Below, piece after piece: positions 1 through 13,421 of a stretch of 64,000 bases of DNA; positions within the stretch are counted from its first letter, which is position 1, and every line of letters begins with the position of its first letter. A program made the translations under genes and the position numbers. The notes under the pieces were generated by a model. That model did not search any database. It worked only from the letters and a program-made list of their open reading frames with translations, and had not been told where the DNA came from. The DNA comes from Paracentrotus lividus (Eukaryota > Echinodermata > Echinoidea > Camarodonta > Echinidae): positions 36,292,478 through 36,356,477 of the forward strand of contig CALNVZ010003425.1 in the NCBI GenBank assembly GCA_940671915.1. The letters are read 5' to 3'.

Positions 1-15
1 ACCATGGATAAAATT

Positions 16-73
16 ATTCCAGACCAAAAATAAGTCTGCTTTTGATAAAAGCAACTTATTTTTGGTCTGGAAT
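16..73. repeat. Perfect inverted repeat (hairpin)
   Basis: The arm at 16-35 is matched exactly by its reverse complement at 54-73. An inner 7-bp stem (37-43 with 47-53) closes on a GAT loop, leaving one unpaired C at 36. No flanking target duplication can be judged so close to the window edge. It may be a small palindromic MITE. Confidence 0.85.
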
Positions 74-584
74 ACTCTATATACTTTTTTTCCCGGAACT
101 TCAGGAGGTGCAAAATTAAAGAAAAAACAAACAAACAAACAAACAAATGAAATGAAAAGGAAAAATGAAAGATAGGAGAAGTCTTAACTCTTTAATTTCA
201 TACTTTACTTTCAAATAAACAATCGAATTTGGTTTATCCTTTGAGTTTTGTTTTTGTTTTTGGTCAATTAGGAAACAAATTGGACAGATATCAATTTTGT
301 AAGCATGCTTCATTCGAGGAAGTGAAAAAAAAAAAAAAATTTCTGCATTGATTTTTTTTTATTTATTTTTTTTTGCTTGCGAAACCTTGTTTAATTTAAT
401 CGGTCTCATATTCAAGTATGATATTTTTCACGTATCAAATAATGTAAACAATATTGTAACCACACATTTTACTCCGCATATCAGGCGCACCGTACACGTA
501 CACGCATTGGCAATTAAGCAACACATTGATTCAGTGTGTATTTGCCGCCTTGAAACTCCGATAGGTGAATGAAACCATATCTGA
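74..584. other. Sequence upstream of the TNFAIP8-like first exon
   Basis: AT-rich DNA with T and A tracts. It becomes relatively rich in CpG at about 473-560, just before the putative first exon. No convincing TATA box or other core promoter element is visible, so the transcription start cannot be placed. The promoter is probably in or just upstream of this stretch (inference). Confidence 0.35.
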
Positions 585-683
585 CCCACCGTTTTCTTGT
601 ACGGATATTTTGATCAGTCTTGTGCCACGAAACCGCTTTTGACTGCCAGATTTCAGTGTTGGATTTTGGAATTCTTGGAGATA

Positions 684-717
684 ATGGTTCACAGAAAACA
701 CAGAAAGATGTCAGCCA
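684..717 (+). CDS. TNFAIP8L: TNFAIP8-like protein, coding exon 1
   Basis: This short exon encodes MVHRKHRKMSA plus the first base of the next codon, and it ends at a strong GTAAGT donor (718-723). The ATG has A at -3 and G at +4, and it is the first ATG after an in-frame TGA at 582-584. The donor is phase 1, exactly the phase needed by the acceptor at 24193-24194. Joining creates an ATT (Ile) codon and a 198-residue protein with no frame change. Vertebrate TIPE genes also put a short variable N-terminus on a separate first exon. The basic leader (HRKHRK) is not part of the conserved domain. The run ending at AG 655-656 could be an acceptor, so the exon may be internal with more 5'UTR upstream. 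No transcript evidence is available here, and another first exon outside the window could be used as well. Confidence 0.62.
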
Positions 718-1397
718 GTAAGTTATAAAAGCATGTTAGTTTTGTTTAGAGGAGTTGCAATTTTCCTTGGGTGGGCCTTGGCACAAGATCTGCGCGGCTA
801 GGGCGGGGAGCGAACGGTGTGAGTATTCGTGTCTCCTTGGTACCTAGCTAGTCAAGGCATTATGCACCGAGTTACTGATGGCACACTAATTGATTAATCG
901 CACAGGTACTTGCGATGATTTATCTATTATCACCTATTACATTTTTTATTCTCTTTGGCCTGGCCTCGGTGTTGAGGACTTTTTTCTTCCTTTTTTGAGA
1001 ATTAAATCAACTTTTAAAGGCAAGATATATATTTGTTATTTGTGGTGTATAGTTTTGGTAACAAAAAAGGAACTGGCACAAAACTGATCAAATGTGGTTA
1101 CATGTTGTCCACATTGCACTAAAAGATATGTGTGAGAGATCTTGTGACATTCCTTTCATTATTTCCGATGAATTTCATTGAAATTTTTTTGAATGAAGCG
1201 TACAATGTAAGTCAACTGCCGTTTAGACCTCTGCTGAGATGTTCGCACGCCGGAGGTAACGGCGCGGTGTGAATATAAAGTGCGAAGATCTGTGTGTAAC
1301 ACCCACACAAGAGAATCCCCATTGGTTTTCCACGTGAGCGATAACCTGAGACGGGTCCCCGTCTTATCTTTTTTATACTTATATTATGAAATAAAGA

Positions 1398-1515
1398 CAC
1401 TAAAACAAGATTTAAAGTACTATAATTTGCTTTATTATTGTTTATACTGGATTCAATCTTTCGTGTGAATCCAAATTAATTTTTTCTTTCTCCCGAAACT
1501 ATACACCACCTTTAA
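1398..1515. repeat. Dispersed repeat, copy 1 of 2
   Basis: This segment runs from CACTAAAAC to CCACCTTTAA and recurs in the same orientation at 10658-10784 with a few substitutions and small indels. The 3' part (TTCTTTCTCCCGAAACTATA) is almost identical in both. No open frame or terminal inverted repeat is seen. It is probably a fragment of an interspersed element of unknown class. Confidence 0.7.
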
Positions 1516-2447
1516 GTACCTTGCAGAATATAAACCAAGTGACAATAATACCAAGTGACCACCGAGGAGAACAATTGGGTGTGAAATCGACCGACAACGA
1601 ACAACAACAACAACATATTTGTTTTGTACTGGTACTACTATTAAGAGAGTCATTGGTAAATATATGGGACTCAGAGAATTATCAATATTGTCATGGACAA
1701 AAATATTTCTTTTATACACAAAAAATACATTTTATGGCAAAAATGTGTAAGAATCTTGATTGCTTGCCCATGGGGGATCGCGCTTTTGATCTTGATTTTT
1801 AAAAAGTTGTATCTTTCTCATCATTGATTTGGGTGAAACTGTGTGAATTCTGCATTCTCCAGCCAAATTTTTTCTTCTTCTAAAGAGCTCATTCCTTTTT
1901 ACAATTTAAGGGTTGAACAGGTTGATTTACATGACAGCATTAGGACATGTCGGGATCTACATGTTTACTGAGTATTGGAGTTAGGAATTTCAAAAAAATG
2001 AGCACAACATACAAGTGTGCAATTATGTCCTTATACCATGGAAGTATATGGTGCCTACATACGATAAAGGCCTCCGCCTAATGTACATGCAGGTATGTTG
2101 CTGATATATATCCAAAATGGTACATCCAGTATCGATGCAATGTTCATTTATAAAGATCATAGACATATTTAATTAAATTATTAACCACCTGTAGCTCCAA
2201 GTGACAAGTAAATCTTCAGAGTTCTTTTAATAGCTAGGGGTAAGGGTGGGGGGGTTCTGGTATCTACCTGTAAAATTCTTTCCCTTTGAAGTCATTTGGA
2301 CCAATGAATCCTCGACTAAAACAATTACTGTATAAGCCAGTACCTTCCACAATGTGTGCAACCTGCAAGGCTACTTTTTATGGTATATATAGTCTGCTAC
2401 ATCTTCTATCTCTATCATTTATATGCTTCCAAATACCGAACTTTATA

Positions 2448-2547
2448 TTATCTATTGTATTGTCAATTTATGTGAACTTTATGTACATGTACATGTAACT
2501 GTAAACAATTATCCTGTTGGACAATAAAGAATGAAATCAAATCAAAG
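2448..2547 (+). mobile_element. 3' tail of a LINE-like retroelement
   Basis: The stretch ends in TGGACAATAAAGAATGAAAT followed by a short CAAAT repeat. This form, an AATAAA followed by a reiterated pentanucleotide, is typical of 3' ends of non-LTR retrotransposons in marine invertebrates. No reverse transcriptase frame remains upstream, so it would be a 5'-truncated copy. The class is an inference. Confidence 0.4.
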
Positions 2548-4026
2548 AAATGTAGGCCTAGATGTACATCATCATCGTATTACACGCATGAAGGCAATCT
2601 GCAGGGACTTGTTCGCAAACCAACCATTTGCAGAGCTACATACATGTATACGCAATGTGTTGGTTTGTCTCCTGCTAAGATGTCCTATAATTTAAGCAAG
2701 CCTAGCAGATAGATAGCCTCTCCCAGGAAGCCCCTATAGAAGGCCCATATGGCAATGCAATCAACAACACTGATTCCATGTCCATCCGGTCCGTCCCGGC
2801 TGGGGTAACTATCATCACAGGTTACACTGGCATCCGGCTCTTCCTGTACATTGTAGGTGGGAGAATGCAAGATAGGCCTAGCAGGACCCTTGTCTGTTAT
2901 ACTGTATTTATAACCAAAATATACTCTGTTATTTTCATTAGGGTTGCATTTCTGCGAATTTCATAATTCAGAGAACAATCGCAAAATCAACACCATGCAA
3001 ATTATCCTCAATATACATGTACGTTCGCATACTACATTGTATGTATTATCAATGTCCAAATATCTTAATTTAACAACACATTAATATGTGGCAGTACTAT
3101 AGCTGTCAGTCGCGAAACTATCAGTTGGCCAAAAGAATAGCTTAAGCATTTTCCTATAAAGTTTCAAATTAGACACGAGACTAGCAGTTTTGTGTGACAG
3201 CAGGGATCTAATATGATCCGTGGTGAAAGAGACACAGCTATTATAGACACAGCATTTATAATGTGATGAGAATATATCATCTGATCATATTTAAAAGGCT
3301 TTTGATACACATTGACTTCTTCTGGCTCTTAGCACACGAACAGACCAAACACATTAAAGATTGCGAGCAATGTGAGAGAAAAAAACAACAACAAAGCTTT
3401 GGGAAAATAGGCCTAGAATTGGTATATATTCAAGAGACTGGAGCAACTATGAGACATTTGGCTAGACAAATGTCATGTTTTGATATGAAAATACTGGGTA
3501 TATTGTTCTACACAATGGACTGGGGAAAAAAAGTGTGAACAAATTGAGAAAGAGAGAATAATAGAGAGAGGGAAAAAAGGGAGGGTCATCACTATAATGT
3601 CTATATAGACAATAATAGAGAAATTGCCACCGGGTAACTAGTGTAAACAGAGAAAGAATGTCAAATAAAACCAAAAAGAAAAGTACATGTACTTGTTATC
3701 TTTTGTATTCATTATCTTTTATTATTTAGACTCATTTAAAAAAAAAAAAAAAAATAATAATAATAATTTAACTCTAAGCAAGCAAGCAAGCAATCCTCTG
3801 TCAATCTTCTTGTAAATGTAATCAAGTGTGTCAACTACAACTTAAGTTATCAATCTTATAAGTGCTTGGAATATCAGACATAGTATACATGTAGGTCAGC
3901 ATGCAGCTGACCCCTTATGTACAGCTGGATTGCAAGTCAGATGATTGATCCATTATAAAGGAGAACCTTTTTTTAAATGAACTTTTTAATATCAATCAAT
4001 ATTATTATCAGATATCCAAACAAATT

Positions 4027-4066
4027 GAGCCAATTTAATTCTGAAAATTCAGAATTAATTTGGCTC
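4027..4066. repeat. Short inverted repeat
   Basis: GAGCCAATTTAATTCTGAA is followed after AA by its near-exact reverse complement, giving 19-bp arms with one mismatch. It may be a small hairpin or MITE remnant. No associated gene is apparent. Confidence 0.7.
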
Positions 4067-5530
4067 GATTTTATGCAAATTGATGCATTATCGTAATGGT
4101 CCATAATAAAGATGAAAAATGACTGAAAATATATGATGATTCTGATTTGTGTGAAACCTGCATTTAAAAAAAAAGAATAATTGTATTTTATATTTCATAC
4201 ATGTATTTTTTGGAATGATGAAAGAAAATCTTGTATAATATTATTTGGTATATTAGTAGAAAAAATGTGATAAAGATTATATAATTCCAAACAAATTATG
4301 GTTTAAAACACTCTTCCAAAAGAACTGAGAATAATAATGATATTCTTTTAAAAAGGGAATTAACATATGTTTATCGGCACATTGTGCCTAAAACTTAATA
4401 TTTTCTTCCCCCCCCCCCCCCCCGATATCATTGATTTTATTTTTTGTTTTGTTGTTTGGATAACAATTAAGTTTGATTGTTTCAATAGGCTGACCCATTT
4501 GAAACATTATTAGCATTGTGAATATTTTAAATCAGAATGGATTGATTTGATGTTGTTCTTTTGTTATATTTTCATGAAACCCTTTTGAAATCATAGACAG
4601 AACATGAAATATCTGACACATTTATCTGCGATTAATAAATGGGTCAAAGTAAAACGATTTCTTCAATAAGTTTAATTTCAACTGACCCTTTCATTACATA
4701 ATCTGAAGATGTGCAATTATCACGTTTCAAGTATCAACCATGTCTTCAATTGAACCCTTGTGTTGCATTGTTAGGTAGTTAATGAGTATAACAATGTGCT
4801 TCAATCTCCTCAAAGAAGAAACAAAAGATAAAGGCTGGGAGAGATGAATGATATTATCAAGTTTTGAAAATCAGATGCGGTCAATATGAAAATTATATGC
4901 TTGCTTATAATTTAGTAAATAGAAAAGAATTATTAAAACATACATGTTACACAGTCAGTGTGTTATAAAGCTTCTTCTTCTTCCTTGTTAGTGATAGTAA
5001 AAGAATTAGATTTTAATGTTTGACATATGAAATTGTTTTGTAGATGTCTTTAATGGTTGAAAGGAAATATTAATTAATACTAAATGAAGGACTATATACT
5101 AATTATATGTTAGATCTTAAAATAGATCTGATACTTATGCAAAAAAATAAACAAAAAAAAAACATGTAGGACTTCATTTTATTAAGGAGTATTAGTTTGT
5201 GCCCAAGAAAATTGCTTGTAACAAAAGTGGAAAATTAGTTTTAAAAAACATACATGTATTTCAAAACATTAGGTTGGTTTTATAATACACATACTGTATT
5301 CACAGGTGCATACCTTTATGTTTTACATAGTAACAAGGTATTCATACTAACCATTATTCCAGAATGATCTATTTGGAATCCAGTTTGCATGCATATATTG
5401 TTGCTTTGTCGGGCAAACCACTTGTTTTCCTAACATGCATTGTTGTTGTATTTGATCTTTCTATAACTCCACCTTATACATGAATCAAAGCTACAAAGTG
5501 AATAGAAAAATGCCATACAAATACTGTCAC

Positions 5531-6583
5531 TATAAACCCCTCCCAAAAAGTATCGCCAATCAACTTTGGGCCATGATAACTTTTCAGGTATGCTTTAGTT
5601 ATTCATGATAATCAGACTTTTGGAAAGATAATTTATTCCCCTTTTTATTGATATTATATTTGTAATAATTGTGTCATGCTTCAATGCACAGATTATTAGA
5701 ATATGGATAAAAGTAAAAATTCAAATGTTGTAAAATGCACTTTTATCGATCACATTGAAGTTCCGCAACTCCAATTTAGATCCTGATAACTTTACACCAT
5801 TGTCACGTTCATTTATTCATATTTTTATTGACACCTAATTTGTCATGGTGATATCATGCCTGGGTCCAGAGAACCCCTGAATACCACCTGAATGCAAAGC
5901 AAACTCAAAGATAATGTTCAGTTTAAATGTTCTTAACACAATTTTGAACCTTGATGCATTTTAATGTGGGTTTTAATCATTATCAATTTTGTAGCATTGA
6001 AAAGTTCATTTATTCTTCTTTTTACCCTATTTGCAATGGTAGCATCATGTTTGAATGCACATAATTCATGAATATAACGCGAGGTAAAAAGCGAAAATTT
6101 ACGAAATGCATTGTTATTGCTCAAATTGAGTATCTCGCAATAGACAATAATAGGCACAATAGGCATTCAATTTGCAACATTTGACTTCTGACTTGTCCTA
6201 ACATTCGGGTGGTCTGTACATACAAGAATAATACTATTGTTAGAATTAGGGTATCATTGAAAAGAGGAATAAATGTACTTGACAATGGTATAAAATTTAT
6301 TAAAAAAGATAAAATACCCCTAAAGTTATCAGGGCCTAAAGTCGAGTTTTGGAATTCAATTTGATCAATAAAACAACATTTTGCAACGTTTGACTTTTTA
6401 CTTTTCTGCATATTTTGAAATTCTGTGCATTGAAGCATGACACAATCATTACAAATTTGATATCAATAAAAAGTAGAATAAATTATCTTTTCAATAGTCT
6501 GATTATCAGGAATAACTAAAGCATACCTGAAAAGTTATCATGGCCCAAAGTCGATTTGCGAAACTTTTTGGGAGGGGTTTATA
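5531..6583. mobile_element. Fold-back (long inverted repeat) element, 1.05 kb
   Basis: The left end TATAAACCCCTCCCAAAAAG is the exact reverse complement of the right end. The complementarity continues inward with mismatches for roughly 180 bp, including CCATGATAACTTTTCAGGTA on the left and its complement near 6530. The interior holds further diverged copies of the same phrases (GATAACTTT, CATGCTTCAATGCAC and their complements), so it looks like nested or tandem inverted units. Short minus-strand open frames inside show no recognisable domain. It is probably a non-autonomous DNA transposon. Confidence 0.75.
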
Positions 6584-7162
6584 ATCAAGCTGCCTTGAGG
6601 GATCTGATTATTAGTTGCTATGGAGCCAATTATATCTTATTACTCTATTCTTATTGATAGAATAAGTACAAGTTTGCATTTATAGAGTCAATCAAATTGT
6701 GCAGATCAGACCTCCATTATCCTCCCCCACGATGTGATTGTAATTGTTGGAATCAAGTATCGGTACTTAATCTAATAGGATTGCTAGAGGGCTTTCGTTT
6801 GCTTGCTAAAGCAGTGATGATCCAAATACACGGATGATTCAATATAATTGTGATAATAGTGGTTCCCCTGAGCTACTTTTATTGGTGTATAGTTCTCCTG
6901 GAGTGATGTTAATATTGTCAAAATCAAATTTACAGTAATTTGTACAAAAAAATAAAGAAATAAAAATTATTAAAATAAATGTAAATGGAACAATATGAGA
7001 ACATATTGAACAGATTAATTCCAAATTATTTGGGCTATGAAAACTGAAAATGAGCTTTATAGCCATTTTCATGTAATCCACATGTTTGAATGGAATTTCA
7101 AGTGGACTGACAAAGGTGGCCATTGGCCCTAGGCCCCTGCTAAATACGAGCCCAGCTTATGT

Positions 7163-7466
7163 GGCCCGTATTCACAAAGGTGTCCTAAAGTTGAGACTAC
7201 ATGTAGCTTATACATGTACATGTAGTTTAACTATGGGTAGCAAAATGTGACAATCCAGAACAGTAGAGGTTTGATTTCTCAGAATTTTTGGTACTGAAAC
7301 ACTAGTGCCTGGGAATGATCCTAACCATTAAAGAAACCCAGTAAACGTGTAAAATAAGGAACATAAAAACTTTGACAGATTATGTCACATTTTGCTCCTC
7401 ATAGTTAAACCTAACTTTTAAGCTACATGTAGGCTTAACTCTAGGACACCTTTGTGAATACGGGCC
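7163..7466. mobile_element. MITE with about 25-bp terminal inverted repeats
   Basis: The left terminus GGCCCGTATTCACAAAGGTG is mirrored at the right end (CACCTTTGTGAATACGGGCC). Subterminal CTACATGTAG motifs appear near both ends. It is about 304 bp with no coding capacity. Flanks are TATGT and TATAT, so any target duplication is short or imperfect. Confidence 0.8.
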
Positions 7467-7859
7467 TATATGGTTTGGATGTTTTTTTATTCCAGCTTGT
7501 AGTTATGATATGCTAGGGTTCTAGGGTATTATCAACTATCCAGTAATCAGCTGTCCTATCGTCTAGACAGAGGGGCCGATCCAATTTAAGCTGCTTCCTC
7601 TCGTCTTAGACCTACTACAAATTGAAATACAGATCACCAGTATGCTCTGTACACAACGTTATGTTATGTCTGTGGAAACTCGTGGATAAGTTTAACATTA
7701 GATATATGGCATGTATGCGTAGTGTACCTACCCATGTTCTCCTCATCCGAATGTTCCTCCACTGCTTTTGCTATATAAATCAGTCCCAGTTTAGAACATG
7801 TACATGTAATACATTATTAGTTGCCATCATGCAGACAATTTTATTATTTTTATTTTTTA

Positions 7860-7861
7860 TT

Positions 7862-7892
<31 letters not shown>

Positions 7893-7916
7893 TTTTTTTT
7901 TTTTTTGGGGGGGGGG
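7860..7916. repeat. (TTTA)n microsatellite with T and G tracts
   Basis: About eight TTTA units are followed by a run of T and then ten G. It is a simple repeat in the TNFAIP8-like intron with no sign of function. Confidence 0.9.
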
Positions 7917-8199
7917 CGGTGGCAAATTTCCAGATCCATACATTTTGAGCAGATTGATGGTGTAGTTTGATGAATTTGTAATTAATCCTACACGTAGGTT
8001 GTGAATAAAAATATGTCTGCTATTTACAATGTTCATAGCTCATCTTCATCAGCTTTTACTCTCAACCACAAAAGAAACTCACAAACAATACATAACAGGT
8101 ACATGCACATGACATGCATGAAGTAACTGGTTATTGTGATTTGTGAAGACTTAATCCAAGGTATGGGAATATTGATATTTAAAGGGCTGGTTGTTCTTT

Positions 8200-8348
8200 C
8201 AACCCCCTTTCTTCTCTCTTCTCTATCTTTCTTTCTTTTTTCTCCCTCTCTCTCTCTCTTCTCTATCTTTCTTTCTTTTTTCTCCCTCTCTCTCTCTTCT
8301 CTATCTTTCTTTCTTTTTTCTCCCTCTCTCTCTCTCTCTCTCTCTCTT
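8200..8348. repeat. CT-rich tandem repeat
   Basis: Three successive copies of a polypyrimidine unit of about 45-55 bp containing TCTATCTTTCTTTCTTTTTT are followed by a (CT)n tail. The strand is almost purely pyrimidine, so a triplex-forming or unstable tract is possible. The open frame across it is a low-complexity artefact. Confidence 0.9.
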
Positions 8349-10503
8349 TTGAATTGATGAGGCAGAATTCAATCTGAAACCTTGACAGTGCTTATTTTGT
8401 ACAAATTGTAGAACAGTTGAGTAGGTCTATTCAAGCTATGATCCAGGTATAGATCCAATGACATAGACCTGAATCTTATCCACATAGTACATTATGTAGA
8501 AACTGACTATATTTTTCCATATTATGGTTGTACATCACTTGGCATGAGACAAGTTTGCGCCTGGTTTATTTGCAACTCTGTCTTAGAGATTTATGTCTGA
8601 GAAACATTTTCTGGGTCTTCGCAACTTATTAGAGATGTCACAAAGAAATTTCTCTGAAATGTCTCTGTCTTTATAAAGGCTGATGTGACTGATCTTGCTT
8701 GGGAGTCTCAGAGATCACCTTTAGACCAGTCTTGGTCTTATTTTGCTGCATGATTTCAGAAACATGGTTTGTGAAGAAAACACAACACTATTTATGTTTA
8801 TTTGGTATCTTGCTATAGATCTTGATGATTATTCTACAATGTAGCTTTATCAGTGAGAATCATTTATTGTTGACAAAAAATTTCGGAACTGGCCTGCCAC
8901 CCCCCCCCCCCCAAAAAAAAAAAAAAATCACACCCCAGTCCCCTCTACTGAGAGCATATTTTGACGCAGATTTTTGTCGTACTATTTGGGAACAAAATAT
9001 TTTGCTCAATTTCCCACTGTTTTGCATCTCAATTGTGAGTTGACAGCTCAAAATGTACAAAAATGTAGGTCACAATAACAACAGAGCAATTTGAGGGAAA
9101 AGTTGTTAAAAACATAACCCCCCATTGCATTTTTACTGTACCATGATATTTAACTGGGTTGGAGTACAGGTATCCGGTAATCGTATAATTCCAAGAAATA
9201 TGCCTCAAACAAAGAAATTAATTATGTCAAATAATTGGTGATTTGTATCCCGTGCCCTACCAATACATTTTCATGTGCTTTATTTATTTCCTAAGTCCTG
9301 TATTTCCAGTTTACAGCGATTCATATTGGCTATGCGTCCACATAATCATGATAAAAGTGGTCAATTACTGAATAATAGAGACAACTAAACATGTTTGTGT
9401 TCTTCAAAATGAGCTTATAATGATCTTGTCTGAGTGTCTATGCTATGGGACGGTATCTTAATTGAAGATCCATTACAGTCATTTATTTTTCCTGGAACTT
9501 CTATGTTTGTGCGGAATATGTTTCTATCTACTCCATATTCCCCATCAAGATTGTTTTCATTAAACGGAGGTCATTTCCCTTTTAAAGCTGTATGTATACA
9601 GCAAGTACTGTCTAACCATTACAAGTATTTCCTTGTTATTCTCTATTAAAACAATAATATTACAGTAATAATGATAATACATAATATTTAAAAAGCACTT
9701 AGTAAATATCTAACTTGGTGATTTGTAACCTCTTAGTGTTTAAAACTGATTATTTCCCTGCTTAGCTCTAGGCTACCCAAAAAGGTGTTCATAGCAATCA
9801 GGGAATTTCTTCCTACCAATACCCATTTACCTCACTTGGGTCGAGTGAGGCAGATAATATCTTGCCAAAGAACGTTAATGGAATGGACAGGACTCAAAAT
9901 GTTTGCCTGATGATCAACAGTTTGCAACTTATCCACTCGGCTACACTGCCTCCAATAAATCATATAATCAGTTGAAATGTGAGGAAATAATAGGTTTTTT
10001 TGTACAATATTATAAGGAAGAAAGCTAATTTGATGAATAAAATTGTTGTATTGTTGAAAAAGCATCTGAGTAGATATGGATAGTAGAAGAATTTCCGTTT
10101 CACCTTTGTTTTGGACAACAAAATTTGGAGCATTGGAGAACTAGGCTGATCATACAGCAAGCTGTGGTAGATAGTTTTTAACAGAGTTATCCGCAGCTAT
10201 AATGCTTTGTGAAACTTTTAATGAATCAACAACTTCCTCCTCAACGGCTTGAAAGATTATTTTAATCAGAATTATTCACAATTTTAAATCCATGTACTGT
10301 AGGCTATTGTGATGATATGTTCCACAAAGTCTAGCCAACTTTCATTATGACTTTATCACCAGACTATAATAACACGAGTCTAATTTCTAGAGAATAAATG
10401 ACCTCCAATGGAATTGAATGGGAAAGTTCTTTTGTGGGAGAGAAACAAATTACACCTCTTAAAAACGGCCATTAAATGATTACAGAGAATGTTAACTGGG
10501 AGA

Positions 10504-10530
10504 GGGTGGGGGGAGGTGGGGGGGGGGAGG
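10504..10530 (+). other. G-rich run, possible G-quadruplex
   Basis: GGGTGGGGGGAGGTGGGGGG and the following G run give at least four closely spaced G tracts on the + strand, the sense strand of the intron. Quadruplex potential follows from composition only. Confidence 0.6.
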
Positions 10531-10657
10531 CATTCTTCTTGAGATATGATTAAAGTAATTAGGCAGACATTAGTTAACAGGATAATTGATTTTTACTTCT
10601 GAGAATAAATGTTGCATATCGTAATGAATATTTGACTTCACTTTTCTTCTTTACCTG

Positions 10658-10784
10658 CACTAAAACGAGATTTCAAGTACTATAATTTGCTTCATTATGG
10701 TTCTTGGATTCAATCTTTCATAATTTATCTTAATGTGAATCAAAATTAATTTTTCTTTCTCCCGAAACTATACACCACCTTTAA
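10658..10784. repeat. Dispersed repeat, copy 2 of 2
   Basis: This is the second copy of the segment at 1398-1515, in the same orientation. It carries an extra TTCATAATTTATCTTAATG-like insertion in the middle and closely matching 5' and 3' parts. Confidence 0.7.
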
Positions 10785-11162
10785 CATTATGTTTTAATTG
10801 AATTTTATTAAATTGAAATTTATTTCCATCTATACTACATGATGACTGGAATATATTATACTGACTTTGACAAGGCCAATTATCAGTTTAATTTGTCATT
10901 TGTGCTCTCTATCATTATTGACATTGACCATTTGTCAACTAGATGAAATGATTATTGATAGATATAGGCTTTACAGCTAGACTCATCATGGAGTTCATGA
11001 AACATGTTTTTTTTTGTGTAGGCGTACATGTAGGCCTATATAGAAATTGTTCGGAAAACAGTGTATGGGAATATTAACAAGTGAAATGGATTGATAATCA
11101 AAGGAGAGAACGAGGTGTTGTGATGAACGCTATTGTAGTGAGGAAGATTTCTTTTGGATAAG

Positions 11163-11580
11163 ACAAGCCCCCAACCCCAACCCTTTACCTGATCCCTGAC
11201 CCCCTATCCCTAACATGCCCCCCCCCAACCCTCTACCTGATCCCTGACCCCCTATCCCCACCATGCCCATCCCCAACCTTCTACCTCTGCCTCCACCCCT
11301 AGTGTTTCCCATTCCCTATGCCCCTACCCCCTCCCCAGTCTATTAAAATGTATGCCTATGGCCAAGTCTGCCCTATCCCCACCCACCCATGCACCCTAAC
11401 CCTCTCACCAACCCTGCTCCTCCCCAACCCTTTACCTATGCCTTGATCTGCCCTAGTTAGTCCATTCTCAACCCCTATCCTGCCCCTATCTTCCATACTT
11501 CTCCTACTCCATCTTCTTCCCCTCCCCTACCCCATCTTCACACCTCTCCTTCCCCTATTCTTTAACCCATTACCCTCCTC
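11163..11580. repeat. C-rich degenerate tandem repeat
   Basis: The + strand is nearly free of G and built on phrases such as CCCTGACCCCCTATCCC. At the start there are two clear copies of a unit of about 60 bp (ACCTGATCCCTGACCCCCTA in each), which decay into irregular CCT and CCC blocks. A glycine-rich minus-strand frame here is a by-product of the repeat. Confidence 0.8.
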
Positions 11581-12914
11581 CAGTCATTTGGAAATGTGTG
11601 CTAATGGACATTGTATGCTGTACTTAAATGTGAAAATTACGGGCAAATTATGCTCAGTCGTGCCAGCAAGCAACTTAGATGACAACAGGTTACTTGCTTT
11701 AACATAGTTCAAGGGAGAAAAAGACCTTATGCCTGACAGAAATATTAGATTACCCTGTGTTAAAATGTCGTTATGTGGAGGAGAGAAGGAACAAGAGAGC
11801 ACCCCTGAATATTAAGAAGATAATCTTTGGTGGTACATTTGGTCGTTCAGATCCTCCCCTCAGGAATCCAAACATGCTTATTAATTTCATTTTTTCTCAA
11901 CTGATCAGGTGCAATAATTTGTATTTAGTTTGAATCTTTGCGGAATGCACTTTGATGAATTGAATGGGGGCGGGGAGAGGATAAATAGTGTGTTCCCATA
12001 TCAGACCAATTTCTTAAAAAGATGAAGCCTGCTTTATGCTGGATCAGGGGAATAAGCCCATGTCAGCTGAAGTGTGAAGTTGGTTTTCCACCAGCTCTAG
12101 TTTAGTTCAATACTCCTGCTTCAAGGTTTTACAGCCTAGGGTATGTAGGGATGGTTTCTATATTAAACCAGCTTAGGGCTGCGGTTTAAGCTAAACCACG
12201 GAATAGCACGGAATAGCACAATATTTTGCAAATAAGTCAATGATAATATTGGTTGATATTTTGTGCAATTTAACGAACTTATTGAAAGGAATAAACCTGA
12301 TATTTTCTTACCTGTCTAATCCATGAGATCAGAAATCTTGCGCTATTTCCAGATTACAGACCGATGAAACGACCGCCAATTGGTAATAAGTCGTCCTTGT
12401 ATTCATAGAATCAATCAGTTACCAGATATGGCACTTGAATGATTGTTGGAATAATGGATGGAATATATAACTCCAGCAGTCTATGAATTATTGAGTGAAG
12501 GTCATAACTGGACAAAGCTCATTACCTACTTGTATGATGTGATTCCTGTATAAAGCCAATGGGCTACATAATATCCAGGTGTCTATGTGTTAAACCTAGG
12601 ATTCTGACTACCAGCAGGTGAGAAATGATGACGCCTGCAATACTTATATGACCTTACAAGAATCTGTGTCCAAAGTTGATTAATAATTTAAAGGCAATAC
12701 TTTGAGATGATTAATTCACCATTCTTGCAACTTCACAAGTTGTTCGTGCTAAACATGTGCAAATTTATATGTTTTTAGATTCATTTATTTGTGTATATTC
12801 ATTGTGCGTACACATACACACTCCATTTTTGATATCTCTCTAAAATTAATGTGTATCAGGCTCCAGTCCAGAGAATCATGACCTTTGCATCAGATTTTGT
12901 CCGGCAATCATGAC

Positions 12915-13421
12915 TTAAAGGGGAAGTTCACCCTGGAATTTTATTGGTCTTAAAAAATGAAGAAATATAATAAAAAAAATATTAGTGAAAGTTTGAAGAA
13001 AATCGACCAAAAAATAGCGAAGTTATGAATATTTAAAGTTTTGATTGTGTGACGTCACGTGCGAGCAGCTCTCCCATTGGTTGTGTATGTAAATTCCATA
13101 AATTTGTCTTTTTGTCATGGTTCTTGATAAAGGAATGGGTCAATTTGATATAGTCATGCATATGAACATATTTTTGATGGTATATCGACCGCACAGGTGA
13201 CATAATTAATTTCTTTTGAAAAAAAATATCACATTTTATGGAATTACACCACATAACACATAGGAGATCTGCTCGCATGTGACGTCACAGAATCAAAACT
13301 TTGAATATTCATAACTTCATACTTTTTTGGTCGATTTTCTCCAAACCTTCACTCATATTTTTCTTTTATTTTTCTTCATTTTTTAAGACCAATAAAATTC
13401 CAGGGTGAACTTCCCCTTTAA
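12915..13421. mobile_element. TTAA-flanked MITE, family A member 1
   Basis: The element is bounded by TTAA on both sides. Long inverted repeats begin AGGGGAAGTTCACCCTGGAA and extend about 150 bp. Each arm contains a TGACGTCAC palindrome. TTAA target duplication is the signature of the piggyBac superfamily, so it may be a piggyBac-dependent non-autonomous element (inference). It has no coding capacity. It shares AGGGGAAG-type ends and a similar internal plan with the element at 20116-20709. Confidence 0.82.
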
